Shown: positions 1-11,424, numbered from the stretch's first letter. The stretch: DNA of 64,000 nucleotides from Endocalyx cinctus (GCA_001600455.1 BCKC01000015.1:124001-188000), one strand, 5' to 3'. The notes: generated by a model from the letters alone, not told the origin. Numbers and translations are program-made.

Positions 1-2408
1 AAAACAACAGGTATCGGTCACAGCTGTTGTGTTGTGACACGAAAGCGGTTGAGAGCTGTCGCTAGGGCAGCTTTGCGGGGTGCCAGCTAGCGCGACTTGA
101 GCCGTTAAGATTGATGCGCCCGTGGCGAAGTGGAGGATGGATGATGGCGACATATTGATATCTTGTAGTAGCTTAATCTGCTACTTACGAGATGTGAAAT
201 ATGTCGACTTAACTTCTCGGTGGAAAGGAAAGAGAGAGAAAAGGGAATTCTTTCAAAGGGGAATCAGATGAATTTATCTATCTTTATCTGTAGCCACACT
301 TATTGGATCAGATGGGCGTTTATTACCGGTATTTCTGTTGTCGTATTCCCCGATTAGTGTCGCAATGTACTACCCACCTTCTACATTCAGTCAGACTAAG
401 CTTTCTGTCGACCGAGGGATCGTCAAATCACGGGCCATAGACGACCCTGATATCTCTTTGACATCTCGGTCATCATCATTTTGATCGTCATTAGTTTCAG
501 CCAACGAAAAAGCTTAGAAAATAATTACAGCTGGTTAATGCAGGTACCGTGACTGTTTGTACGTATTGATTGCTTTTCCAAAGAAGATTACTTGGCATGG
601 TTACCCCCGCTTTTACTGTCTACCAAATGTTTGGAGTAGAAAGGAATGAAATGCCTTATGGTTAATATGGGATGAATATAGGTCCAATCAGGACGGGGTT
701 CATTGTGGCTGTCTTGGTGGACTGAAACGCGCGTATCAAACCCATAAATCAATTACCTAAATCACTCCACCTAGGAGCTGCCGTATTAAGCAGGTGAACG
801 AATAGGGGTTGGCAAGAATAAAATATCGTGGCTGATAATATTTCTCATAATTACATTCTGTATCGCAAGCTTTTCTTTTCTTTTCCTTTTTTTGTTTTTG
901 TTTTAAAGAAGCTATCGAAGGAATTTACTAAAGACTTGAAACTTTGGCTATTCCTGATGAATTATCTATGTGACTGGTGTAAATTGGATTGATCAGGGAA
1001 ATGAAGATGTGGCTTCCAACTGACGCCGGAACGTGCGCACTTCACGTGGCTCCAAATCCCATGAAGGTGTCTGTAAGAGAAGCAATTGATCAAAGTCACA
1101 CCACTCATGAGGGGCGACTCTCATGACTGATTGATTGAAACGATATAGTAGAAATAATACGCACATGTTGACATGGTGAAAGAGAAAATCTATGGTAAAC
1201 TTACGTCAATTATTAATATTGATATTAAGTGAATAAATAATCCCGTCCTGACCAGCACGGTCTCTTACCGATCTCGATACTTAAATATGTAACAACCAAA
1301 TCTTTTTAAAGGCCTGTAAAGCTCTGCGACCGTATCCTTTGTCACGTTTTTGCATGTCAGGTTCAAAAGATAATTCGGATCAATTTTCCGCGCGTAGGAT
1401 GTGCCACTTGATTGAGTATGGACACTGCCGCGGGATAATTAGGGGACGAGAAAGCATAACTCCGAGAGTGAGGGTTTTCCTAGTACATGTCTTGTCGCTA
1501 TTAGGGCTAAGGTGAAAGCATATTTCTCCGATTCTTCATCTTCGGACGGTTACATAATGTGCCCATGGTGCCATACATCTGATGATCTGGTGCCTTTGCT
1601 TAGAAGGTCAGGGATTACATGCACTTGCTGGATACATGCATGCTTGGGACGCGATTTAAGTCAAATAAAGAAAAATAGAACCTGTCATTTTGCTCCATTA
1701 AATAAGTCACCATGTCATTGCTTCGGCATAGTTACTTTTGTCCTCCTGCCAAAGACACATGGAGCTTTTGGGAACGTCGTCGGAAGAGCCTGACTACCCA
1801 TCTTACCCATGGCAGAAAGTAGGATTAGTTAATAATTAAGCTTGGTTTCAGTATTGTGTTTAAATTCTCATGATAAATTCTATGGTTTTTTTCATAGTAT
1901 TACGGTTTGCTAATTTGATATATGATCCTCGTAAAGTCCACTAGTCATCCCATCTCTTTCAACTTAGAATGTCTTTTCAAAGAGGACAAAGAAAGGTAAG
2001 CCTATGGGTTGGTGTTATTAGCGCTGTTTCGTACGATAGACTAAGACAAGTACACCGTGGTATAAGAGAGTATAGTATTTGTTGGGCAGTGTCTGTTTTA
2101 TATGTGTTTGTAAAGAGTCACATGGTAATTCAAAGTATAAGAGTCTAGGGGTAAAACAGATGCGTAAATTCTTAATGATGTGGGCGTCGACTTGATCAAG
2201 CCGGAGAAATACGAAGGGAAAAATAAAAATAAAAATAAAAGAATCCGCCTGAAAACAAAACTGGGGGAAAAAAAAGGAAAAAGAATACTGAAATCATAAA
2301 CGTCCATCCCGCTAAATATACCAAGCTCGCTGTAAAACATACAAAGAAGATGAGAATAATACAAAAGGTTTTACTACACGAATCGTACAGTTTCACGCTC
2401 CAGCCCCT
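1..2408. other. Left-edge AT-rich region without a recognised gene
   Basis: No convincing coding structure was found on either strand. The only moderately long open frame (1512-1793, plus, 93 codons) has no recognisable motif, signal peptide or plausible extension by splicing. A pyrimidine-rich tract lies near 872-905 and an A-rich stretch near 2220-2285. The 3' end of the minus-strand secreted gene lies just right of this region. Confidence 0.5.
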
Positions 2409-3637
2409 TTACGAAGTCCAGTTGACCACTTTCGTATAGCGAGGAAGTAACTCGCGCTTGCCGTTGCCGACATTCTGGAGCTGGTGGGTCTCGTCGTTGA
2501 AGCAAGGGGCACTCTCGTCGGAGACGTCCTCGCACAGGTCGTATAGCGTCTTGGTCTCCATGTGGCAAAACTTTCGCTCGTCGTAAGACACGAAGCTCGG
2601 ACCGGCCGACATCTTGGCCGCGCAGAGCTCCTCGGCCGAATGGTCCTTCGAGCGGCTCTTCACCAGCGTACGCGCGTGCCTCGAAGTTGTGCGCTTGGCC
2701 TTCTGCTCGTTAGATTTCTGCCGCTTGATCATGGCGTCGGCGGGCGTCGTCGCGATGCCCGTCGAAGGCTCCCGCCTGAAGAGAGACCGCTTCTTCGTCC
2801 AGAACGTAGAGCTGTTTGGGTCATCTTCTGTGTGAAACTGGAGAACGGCGTCGTTGTTGCAGAAGCTGTGTAAATTAAGTTAGTTACGGATTAATCATCG
2901 AAATGATAGAGATGTACAGTTGGGAAATGAAATGGGGGAATGAATACGTACTAGTCTAGGTCAGCATCGTCGGGAATACCTTCCTTTCCGTCGAACTCGG
3001 GCCAGTGAAGCGAGATACCAGTCACGTCTTGGTCGCCATCACCATCGATCCAAGCGCACTCTGTCTTGAAACTCTCACCTTCTTCAGGCTGCACGTAGAT
3101 ATCTGACCAGTACCTATAATATTACAGAAGCGTGGTTAACCATCCGGATACGTTCTCATTTAAGAATAAAATGCTTATAACTTACCAAGATCCTCCACGA
3201 CCCTCATATGCATCCGAACAGGCTCTAGCCCAGCCACCAATAGTAGTAGCGTACTTGGAAGTATCGCCGGGAAAGTTGACCGTAGCATAGGCGATACACA
3301 TAGCGTCGTTGTTCGCCGTGAAAAGGGTGTAAGTAGGCTGAACCTCGATATCTTCTATGGCCGAGCTACAGACGACAGAACCATCGGCACATTTGTTGTC
3401 ATCGTTCGTCTGTATCTCGATAAAATCCCCGTTGTCCTCCCAAATGCGGATGTCGGGGAGATTTCCGCCTGCCTCCGTGAGGGGGTCGCTGTCGGGGTCA
3501 TCAGGATCCTTGGCACCGTCGGAACCGATGTAGAAGTTGAATGCGACCTTTGGACCGTCGGAATTGTCGAATTGGCTGGAAGCAAAGCTTAGGACCGCCA
3601 AAGCGGTTCTAGCAATACCAAGTGCTGCAACAGCCAT
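2409..3637 (-). CDS. Secreted cysteine-containing protein, fungal-specific, 3 exons
   Basis: Three exons on the minus strand (3637-3186, 3113-2952, 2865-2409) join in frame into a 356-residue protein. Both introns have clear GT and AG ends. The N-terminus is a short hydrophobic signal-like segment (about residues 1-21, with AALGIARTALAVLSFA). The mature part is acidic, with pairs of cysteines (NKCADGSVVC, the Cys of AMCIAYA, RACSDAY, TECAWIDGD) and the tryptophan-rich junction GGSWYWSDIYV. After about residue 235 come basic KKR/FRR and IKR sites that a Kex2-type protease could cut, then a Lys/Arg-rich tail with four more cysteines. I recognise the layout of a broadly distributed fungal secreted protein but no enzymatic motif, so no function is assigned. 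It probably acts outside the cell or at the wall. Confidence 0.8.
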
Positions 3638-5214
3638 GATTTAATTGTTTGATATTTGAAAACAAAAGGTGGAGAGAAGTTGTGATTGGATAAACCGATT
3701 TTATAAAAAAAGTGTCAATGACTGCAGTTGCTTCCTTGCTTGTATCCGACGATACGAACTCCGTCAATGATAATTCAAAGGTCTTGTAGTTAAGAAGGCT
3801 GGAAAGATTCTTGTTGTTGTCGTATCAATGAATTTTATCATGAGGTTATGAGTTGCGTTGGACCTTTATATACTATAAAGGCTCTCCGGTGTGCAGCATG
3901 ATTGTGATACTATTTTCTCCCTTTTACTAGAGCGCTGTTCCCGATATCCCATAATTAGATGGTTGACTGTTGCAGTCAATGGGAAGACGATAGATTTCAT
4001 GACGTTATCTCAATCAACTCTACGAAGGCTTGTTAACTTAGACAGCAGTATACCAAGTCACAGTCGAATCCTTTAGGATTTTGCTCCCTTGATGGTATTT
4101 TTCTGACTGAACTGATTATCTTTGATAATCAACACTCATCTTCGACATCAACTTCGAATACACCGTATTGGACTTCACCAGGGTACCTGCAGCCGCATAC
4201 GTCAGAAGATTTAGGTGAAATGTATTTTTAGATTTTTCAGCCTCGCATAATACTCATTTAAGGAGGGTTAGCTTAGAAGCAATCTACAGTAGACGGCAAA
4301 TTCAACGTTGCGAAACATGTTTCAGCGCTGATCATTTGCTATCATGGATGAGGTACAGAACGAAGAAAGGATAGAATGTTTACGTAAGGAGTAATTAAAA
4401 TATGTCACGATCACCTGAAATCATCCGGTCATCAAAAGTCTACCAATCACACGATAGGGCGATGCCAATGCTAGCTAAGCTGACACCCTAGTATAGGACC
4501 ATGGGACCTCTGTGGGAGGCCTTGGCAGGAATTATGAAAAAGGGCCCCCAAGAATCGACAACATAATACGGAGTATACCGAAGCCGAAGTTAATTTTAAT
4601 CTAAGGTTGCGGGGAGATGTGTGGCGTCTAGACTGCCCCTTTGAGGCTCCTAGCTGATCAGCGATACTTTATACTAGGTTAGTATACTTATGGGTGTGTT
4701 ACACACCATCTGAAGGATTCGCCGCAAATACTTTCCCCTGGAGAATCGAGACGATCGAGAAGGATGTGCCAAGAAGCGCATTGAAAAGGAGCTTATTCCT
4801 GATATCCTACACCATCGTCATATTGGACCTCGGAATTTCAGACGATTTATTGGTGATATTAGATGAGGCTTCTTTTTCTTCAATACTATTCTCATCCATT
4901 CCGGTCTTTACTTGGCGCACGTCACCCGAAGTGGAAATGTTTTTCTCTATTCACTCGAGAGATAATACAGCGCTTATCAGACCCCGGCATCTATATCATA
5001 GTCGAAAAATCTCCGTTACGGAGTATGCTTTTGATTATAGATAATTAGAAGTTAACTCCGTTCAGACCTACGTCTACATACCCATAATTATATTGTTCTT
5101 ATCACGGATTATTCGTTATTATCACAGTTGTAAACACAATAAGCACACGACTCTGAAATCAAAACTAATTATTCTTACTCAAAATTATCTGCAAAAATAT
5201 TATCCCCAGCAACT
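3638..5214. other. Intergenic region between two divergent secreted-protein genes
   Basis: This 1.6 kb region holds the promoters of the minus-strand secreted gene and the plus-strand GPI-protein gene. Two copies of the nine-base word TACGGAGTA occur at 4567-4575 and 5017-5025. The open frames seen at 3891-4076 and 4694-5048 have no recognisable features and are probably chance. Confidence 0.5.
4567..4575. repeat. TACGGAGTA word (representative copy)
   Basis: One of at least eleven copies of TACGGAGTA or its complement TACTCCGTA, all between genes. The others are at 5017, 7948, 15786, 21063, 35541, 35707, 40563, 48542, 48561 and 49327. See findings. Confidence 0.8.
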
Positions 5215-6195
5215 ATGTACTCACGATATCTTGCATCTGCGGCAGCACCGATCCTGCTCTCCTACGGGGTGGTCGGCCAAATTCTATCTCAAGAAGCGCA
5301 AGTGGTACTCGAAGGCTGCAACAGTCTCTCGTGCTCCTCGACGGCGTCCAACTCGATCTGCTCGACGAGCGATCTGCCAGATGACGTGACGGAGACCAGC
5401 TTAGTCGGGATCGCGGAGGGCGCCGTGAACTTAAGCTCGGACGCGCGGATCTCGCTAACGCTGATCGAGGACAAGCGCACGCAGTTTGGTAACGCGCCTG
5501 GGCTCGAGGCGTACGAGCGGTCTTTGTACGCGGGATATCCATCTTCCATGTTTGCCAATGGCAACAACCCGCCCGCGGCTTGCGCTTTGATGCTTCAGTA
5601 CCGATCACAGACGTTTCCGGTCCCGAGCGAATCTGCGCGAGACGGTAGTCTGAACGGGACTACGAGCTGCGTCGGCATACTTGACCAAGACTGCCGCGAT
5701 CAGTTTGCCTCGATTATCGGATCTTTCGATAATAACTCCAATGAGACGGACTGCGTCGCGTTGGCTGATCATGTTAACAACGCGATACGCGACCAAAGCA
5801 CTCACATGTGCACCTTTTATTCTAATCTCCTGACGGTGACTGGCTCTCCGCTATTCCAAAGTAACGGCAATGTTACGGAGTCCTTCGCCCAGGACGCATG
5901 CCGTCCGACGCTACCGCAGTCAAACAGCATGTACGAAGTCGGTAGTGTCCAAACGGTGGTTGAGCCTACGGACGAGCGATTTGGTGATGCTACTTTTGGC
6001 GGGCGCCAGGGCTACACGCCCATTATCACGACGTTATTCAACAATCAGAGTGTAGATTCGGTGCAATTTTCTTGCATGCAGGCCGTACGCAAGTCAGGGG
6101 AGGTCTTGGAGGATACTAGCGTGGCTAGTCGGGGCCAAATAAGGCTCTATCTGATGATTCTTGTCGCACTCGCAGCATCTGCTGCCCTATTTTAA
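5215..6195 (+). CDS. GPI-anchored cell-surface protein (putative)
   Basis: A single-exon gene of 326 residues. It opens with a hydrophobic signal segment (residues about 5-22, ASAAAPILLSYGVVG) and ends with a hydrophobic tail (LYLMILVALAASAALF) straight after a small-residue, Ser-rich stretch, the usual layout of a GPI-anchor signal. Between them lie about ten cysteines, several N-glycosylation sequons (NLSS, NGTT, NNSNET, NVTE, NQSV) and many Ser/Thr residues. These features point to an extracellular protein tethered to the plasma membrane or wall. No catalytic motif was recognised, and the family is probably fungal-specific. The ATG at 5215 is the first in frame with the signal sequence. 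Confidence 0.82.
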   Translation: MYSRYLASAAAPILLSYGVVGQILSQEAQVVLEGCNSLSCSSTASNSICSTSDLPDDVTETSLVGIAEGAVNLSSDARISLTLIEDKRTQFGNAPGLEAYERSLYAGYPSSMFANGNNPPAACALMLQYRSQTFPVPSESARDGSLNGTTSCVGILDQDCRDQFASIIGSFDNNSNETDCVALADHVNNAIRDQSTHMCTFYSNLLTVTGSPLFQSNGNVTESFAQDACRPTLPQSNSMYEVGSVQTVVEPTDERFGDATFGGRQGYTPIITTLFNNQSVDSVQFSCMQAVRKSGEVLEDTSVASRGQIRLYLMILVALAASAALF

Positions 6196-6496
6196 TATGA
6201 GAACCGCAAGTTTCTGTATCTTCAATATTTTATTTTGGGAACTACTGCTTCCTGTCATTTTTGTTTTTATAGTTAGCGATTAGTATTTTTTTTCTTATGA
6301 TTTTATAGATGCCAATATGTACAATTATATTATTTCAATAGTTTTCTATGTATTCATTCCAACTTCTCGCGAACTTCTTGAGATTATTTCCCCACCGAAT
6401 ATAATAAACATTGAGAACTATTTAAATAAGTACATGCCGATTGAAAATAATACATTTATTGAGTTATTAACTCGTGAAATCTCAACTGATATATTT
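6196..6496. other. Short AT-rich 3'-to-3' intergenic region
   Basis: The GPI-protein gene and the minus-strand NTase-like gene converge here. The DNA is AT-rich and probably carries both 3' ends. No gene seen. Confidence 0.5.
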
Positions 6497-7336
6497 TTAC
6501 ACCGCTCTCCCTTCCCGGAAGCGAGGATCTTCAGAGCCTTTCTTTCGAAACTGGCTAGCATACCTATCGTGAGGTAGATGAGGCCCGATTCGACGCTCTT
6601 TACCCTCTACAAGAGTCTTCCACTTTTTCTTCCTATTTATTTTTCTAGATAGACCCCCACCTCGAGCGTCTACACCGGGAACAGATTCCCAGGCTTCCTT
6701 TACTTCCTGGTTCTTGTTTAGTATATAATCCATTTCCGTAGTCGTGAACTCGTCCAAGGATAGATGCGAGTAACCCCATTCTTCGGTCAAGTCCATACCA
6801 TCGATCAGTTGAGCTAGTTCCGGCCAGTGTTGGTTAAGTACCAGACTCTGCACAAAGACGTCTAGTCTAGGGTAAGGTATGTTATTATTCCTACTATGCT
6901 CAATCATGGCCTCATCTAATTCGTTCATAAAGTGCTCTGAAGCCGGGATTATGAAAAAAGTAAATGCGACGCCTTTCTGCTTGAAACGGGGGTATGTATT
7001 CCGTGCCGACTTGATCTGCGGTCGGATACCTGGCGCCGCTTCGTACTCATCGCTACGGGTAAAGATGGCAGAAGCGTCAAGGAATTGATTGCTTGGTACA
7101 CAGACATGCCAATCCTATATTCATGTTTAGACACAATCCATCCAGAAGGATTATAAAAGAAAACGCACGGTTGGGATGCGAGAGACTCCATAATATCTAA
7201 GAGCTTTGCCGCCTGTGATGCAGCATATAATGCTAGCTTCTTTAAGCAGTTTGATCACTTGAAGTATCTCGTCTATACCATGGTGACTCGAGGGCCTATC
7301 GCTTGTCGATGGAGGTGAATTGGTTGCATCGGCCAT
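6497..7336 (-). CDS. Nucleotidyltransferase-fold-like protein with degenerate catalytic motif
   Basis: Two exons (7336-7169 and 7114-6497) join in phase 0 through a 54-base intron (donor GTGCGT, acceptor TATAG) to give 261 residues. Near the N-terminus is ITGGKALRYYG (residues 40-50) followed by RIPTDWHVCVP. This resembles the Gly-Gly motif and following acidic strand of nucleotidyltransferase-fold (MNT/AbiEii-like) proteins. The expected D-x-D is here D57-x-H59, and no clear third Asp is visible in the GVAFTFFII strand, so the fold may be kept without activity. No signal peptide is present if translation starts at the Met of MADATNSPP; an upstream in-frame Met at 7510 would add 58 residues and is less likely. 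The basic C-terminus (RKINRKKKW) is unusual. The family looks like a lineage-expanded group of uncharacterised fungal proteins; the NTase link is inference. Confidence 0.72.
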
Positions 7337-7649
7337 TTTCTTAGTTGGCAAAGAAATAACAATAAGTAAATGACTAATTGAATTCGCAAGGTGATGTGCT
7401 CTCGACTGATAGACAAGTGAGAAAATAGTATAATACCCAGCCCTGGATGCATAGGATTGTGTTTCGTAACAATACGATAGAAGGATGAAAACATATGATG
7501 TAAGGTACAACGTTATAGAGAATTATACTTCCAAGGCATATATACACATATACACAGCCGCCCTTAAGCGATCTAGGAAGCGCTCGGCTGATGGAAGGAA
7601 TTCATGGGGAGGATGGTCGTTGAATAAGCGTTATAGTGTAGGTTTACTG

Positions 7650-7657
7650 TGACGTCA
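7650..7657. promoter_or_regulatory. CRE-like bZIP site TGACGTCA
   Basis: A perfect palindromic TGACGTCA lies between the two divergent NTase-like genes. ATF/CREB-type fungal bZIP factors are known to bind this sequence in stress-responsive promoters. Binding here is inferred from sequence only. Confidence 0.4.
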
Positions 7658-8423
7658 CCGGTCGTCGCTTTGCAGCACTCTACTGATTTTACCGTGTATA
7701 TAGCGGATGTCTACTATGGGAGGGTGCATTATAGGAGGCTATAGGAGGCGACAACAGCTGAAGGAATCGCTGAAGAGATCTCCGAAGGAACCGCTGATCT
7801 TCACTCATTTATAGGGTAGCAATAACTAATCCATATACCCAATTGTCCCTATCGGATCAGGGAGTATACACTAAAAATATACCACTTAAACATATATCGT
7901 CAGCCTTGGCAGCCTTGGCAGGTGGATTACGGCGTACGGCGCAGCACTACGGAGTATACTATGTCTAAAACTCATATTTATAGAAGTCGATGAAATAAGA
8001 AATAAGTACAATGATCAACATGAATAATCCTCGTTTGACATAAATGAAATGACATCAACTTTAGCCTTGGGAATTATGGTGGTCTTATGTGCTGTTTCCA
8101 ATGCCTATAACTTTTGGGTGTTATAATTTTAGAATCTGGGGATTAATCGGTTTTAATTATCGGCCGCCTATGATGATCTGAATCAATATGACTTCATCTT
8201 CAGCATAAGAAGCTACAATGAGGATTATAGCTAAGAAATTAGGAATGAAAACCTAGGTAGTGCTGGTATCAGCCAACTTATTTCGATATTTCCAACGGGG
8301 AGTGACTAGACTTTGCAATCATGATCTAAGATCTTCATCGTCTTCAATTGACAATGATTGAAAATAGAATCGCCAGCTTCATGAATGACGTCGATATACA
8401 CTGTCTTCCTCTTCTTCATCCTG

Positions 8424-8431
8424 TATAAATA
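8424..8431 (+). promoter_or_regulatory. TATA box and CAA-rich leader of the secreted NTase gene
   Basis: TATAAATA lies 133 bases before the ATG at 8557. It is followed by a leader rich in CAA and CATCAAC repeats, typical of well-expressed fungal secreted-protein genes. Confidence 0.55.
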
Positions 8432-8556
8432 TGGGAGTAGTTTCTTCTCCATTCTAACTCCATCATCATCAACAACATCAACAACAAAGCCACAACAACA
8501 CTATCAATACTACTCAATATCAACACTATCAAATCTTTCTATAACAAATCTCCAAA

Positions 8557-9549
8557 ATGCGTTTCACTCAAGTTTTCTTCGGTGCTACCTTGGCCCAGTC
8601 CGTTTTCGGCGCCGCCGTTGCTTTGCCCAATGAAAAACGAGCAGTAGCCTTCGGAGACGCTAATGCTCCTTTGAAAGTTGTATGTCTAATCCCTATTCCC
8701 CCTATTTCATAACCTTGAATCGACTGACACAGCTATGTAACTCAGACTCGGGGCAATATCGCCCGCCGTGGTGAGGAGTATACCATGGATCGCCTCGACG
8801 AGCTTGAAGAAGAGGCAGAGGATGCCAGCAAGGACCAGGTTTACGAAGGCATTGACTACCTAGTCAACATTTTCAATGACCAAGACGTCCAATACGGTCT
8901 CATGGGCGGTGTTGCCCTACAGCTATACGGAAATGACGATCGTGAGACGCACGATTCCGACATGGTTGTCAGTGTGAACTCCAGAGATCTGCTTGATAAG
9001 GTCAAGGATGACGAGAAGTATGTCTTAACCTACTTCTTAACATAACCAGTCAGACGAAAAGTCGAAAAGCTAACCCCTTATCCTTTAGAATCGCTCGTCC
9101 TCCTGCCCTAATGGCGGCCTCGGGTACTGTTCGTCTTTTCATCAATATCGATGATCAGCAGGTGGCTGCCGATGTTTTCGTGAGCGGTAGGTTGAAAATG
9201 AGCATTTAATCCATCTACCGGGTCTCAAATTACTGACTTTTCCATTAAACGAACAGGTGCCGACAATGCCCCTGAGCTGGACACCCAGGAAGAGGGTGGA
9301 TATAACGTCCTCAAGCTCGCTCCTCTCATCAACTCCAAGCTCGGCCGAGGCGAGGACAAGGACAACGAGGATATCCTGTGGCTCATCAAGGAGAAGACCG
9401 ACGATGTTGAGAGCGCGGCCGACAGCATCGACAAGCAGAAGCGAATTGACTACGCCGTGACCATGATCGAGGAGGAGGACGACGACAAGGACGTCATCCT
9501 CAAGGCCTTCAAGCTTAGCGAGGACGATGTCGAGGAGGCTGATGACTAA
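8557..9549 (+). CDS. Secreted nucleotidyltransferase-fold protein (putative effector-like)
   Basis: Four exons (8557-8679, 8746-9017, 9089-9186, 9257-9549) join cleanly into 261 residues. Residues 1-18 form a signal peptide (MRFTQVFFGATLAQSVFG). A KR pair (27-28) and an RR pair (48-49) look like Kex2-type propeptide sites. The mature part has YGLMGGVALQLYG (91-103), then RETHDSDMVV with D111-x-D113, then a strand with D160 (VAADVFV). Together these give the Gly-Gly, D-x-D and third-Asp pattern of the nucleotidyltransferase fold, with all catalytic acids present. The C-terminal half is very acidic and helical. NTases normally work on intracellular ATP-type substrates, so a secreted copy would have to act in a host or competitor cell, or be bound extracellularly. 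That is inference; family membership rests on motif reading. Confidence 0.78.
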
Positions 9550-10500
9550 ATCTCCTCTGTCTTGCGACTTAAGGAAGAACAGCTCATGTTCATTACTTGA
9601 GTTGCGGAGACTGTATCATATTATTGTACCAACAGGAATGTACTGTACGATGGTGGCAGCGGTAGCCATGGGGGTAGGAATTGTATTTCCAGCGAGCGAT
9701 TTGCGATTTGACATGAAATTTCATTTGCTATAGGAACTGGGGAGGGATTTGTATTTTATCATTAGCATTCATTTTCGCCAGTATAACATGAATTTCTTTT
9801 ATACCATAAACGCCATCTTTTCCGGGCAAGCTCGTTTCTCTACTGCGGTGTTATTGTCTTCGTTCTACTTTGAAGTAAGAGCACAGCGCTTCATGGCATG
9901 TGCACCTACGTATGTCAATTCCTCGGATGTGAATGATATATTAAGGTGTTTGTGCGTTGCTAAGGGTCAATGTGATAATACAATTGGCTATAATACCTCT
10001 AATAGTAAATACTATATGTAATTATGTCTCGATCTCTCAGGTCGTTCAATCCAGGCAGACACAGTTGATAGCTTGCTATATTAATACTTGAAAAAATTGA
10101 TTTTACTGCTCCATTATAACTTCTGAATTTAAATTGGATAGACTCAGACCATTTTATAAGTTTCTGGCTTACGCCCAATATCGAGCCATCCAATCCTCAT
10201 AGTAATATATTCTGTATTATTTAGTATTAATATGTTGGTCAGCTACTACTGTGCAGCTTGTAGACATACACGACATAAAAGAAAAAGTCATTTCTAGCAA
10301 AACGTATATCGAAATTATTGAAATTACAATAATATCAACTAATTATGGAATATAATTGTTGTGTAATAATATGGAATAGTTACGATGTTCATGATATATC
10401 TCAAACAAATATAATAATTATCCAATTCATCCTATCTCCACCATTCCTACATCCTCCCAGGTTGAGCCTCATAGCCAATTCGTTATCCCAGCTAGTTAGA
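9550..10500. other. AT-rich intergenic region
   Basis: This holds the 3' end of the secreted NTase gene and the 3' end of the DUF1772-type gene, which converge. The open frame at 9749-10021 has no recognisable features. Nothing else seen. Confidence 0.5.
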
Positions 10501-10992
10501 TCAAACATGCAGTGTCTTGAGCACGGCAATAGTAACGGCGATCCAAGCTCCCAAATCAACCGTTAACGCCCTCACGGCATTCACGTAAAGCCATCGGTCG
10601 AGCACATCGTTAGGTTTATCCTGCTCGACCAAGGCTTTGACGATGGGGGCAATCCACGGCACGAAGGCCAAGTGCCCGATCGAGAGGACGGCCCCGGCGG
10701 CATACCACCAGACGGACCGGCAGGCTTGAAGCGCGGGTCGATGGGTGTAGAGGTTGGCGACCGAGGTCGAGGACGTGATCAACAGGACAGAGACGAGAGG
10801 GACGATGCCGTTACGGAAGGACCAGTTGAAGTATGGCCCGATAATTTCCCCGCTGATCTTCCGGGTGCTGGATTGGTTGAAGCCCCGGTAGAAATGGTGT
10901 TGATCCCAGGAGTACCACAGCGTACACGTAGCCGAAATAAGCGGCGCAGCACGTAGGGCTACGAGAGGATCGAATAGTAGTCGAGATGCCAT
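10501..10992 (-). CDS. DUF1772-like four-helix membrane protein
   Basis: An intronless 163-residue protein when read from the Met of MASRLLFDP at 10992; an upstream in-frame Met at 11061 would add 23 residues and looks less likely. It has about four hydrophobic segments: ALRAAPLISATCTLW, GIVPLVSVLLITSS, SVWWYAAGAVLSIGHLAFVPW and the C-terminal AWIAVTIAVLKTL. Short conserved-looking blocks include WDQHHFY and WLYVNAVRALTVDLGAW near the end. This layout fits the DUF1772/anthrone-oxygenase-like family, whose characterised members work in polyketide pathways. No polyketide synthase is nearby, so a secondary-metabolite role is not supported here. Confidence 0.65.
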   Translation of the reverse strand: MASRLLFDPLVALRAAPLISATCTLWYSWDQHHFYRGFNQSSTRKISGEIIGPYFNWSFRNGIVPLVSVLLITSSTSVANLYTHRPALQACRSVWWYAAGAVLSIGHLAFVPWIAPIVKALVEQDKPNDVLDRWLYVNAVRALTVDLGAWIAVTIAVLKTLHV

Positions 10993-11424
10993 AGTGAATT
11001 GGAACCGATATGATCGAGGAACTACGGGATATTGAGAATGAAAAGAATAGAGTATATTCAAGGTAAACTCCTCTTAAGTTTGGGTTTTTTTTTTCTTCTT
11101 TTTATTCTTACTCGGTGATAAGATGTTCCGTAAGATGGTACGATGACAAGATGGTAAGATAATTATGTTATTGACTATTTGTGTTGTGTATTAGGAACTC
11201 GGCGATTTTTCGTCATCCAAGCTGATGTAAGATGCATTCATTTCACTATTAATAGTGAAGTGCTCCGTTTTCCCCTGTTTTTCCACAATTTATCGGGTGC
11301 CGGGTTTTTCCAGACATGACTAAAAACTCCGTACAGGAAGGATAAGTTACTTTAATGCTTCAAAGTCCCTCTGTTCATCGCCGTTTAATTATTTGGAGTA
11401 TCTTGATATAATTAGTATTAGCTA
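10993..11424. other. Intergenic region with poly-T tract
   Basis: The DUF1772-type promoter and the 3' end of the NLR gene lie here. A T-rich run is near 11083-11105 and an ACTCCGTA word is at 11326-11333. No gene seen. Confidence 0.5.

Larger units (their letters stand above)
7337..8556. other. Shared promoter region of two divergent NTase-like genes
   Basis: About 1.2 kb separates the starts of the minus-strand and plus-strand NTase-like genes. It contains a consensus CRE (TGACGTCA) at 7650-7657, one TACGGAGTA word at 7948-7956, short direct repeats near 7727-7750 and 7897-7920, and a TATA box serving the plus-strand gene. No further gene was recognised. Confidence 0.55.

Noticed and set aside
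1512..1793. 93-codon frame with several cysteines
   Set aside because: No signal peptide, no family resemblance and no splice continuation.
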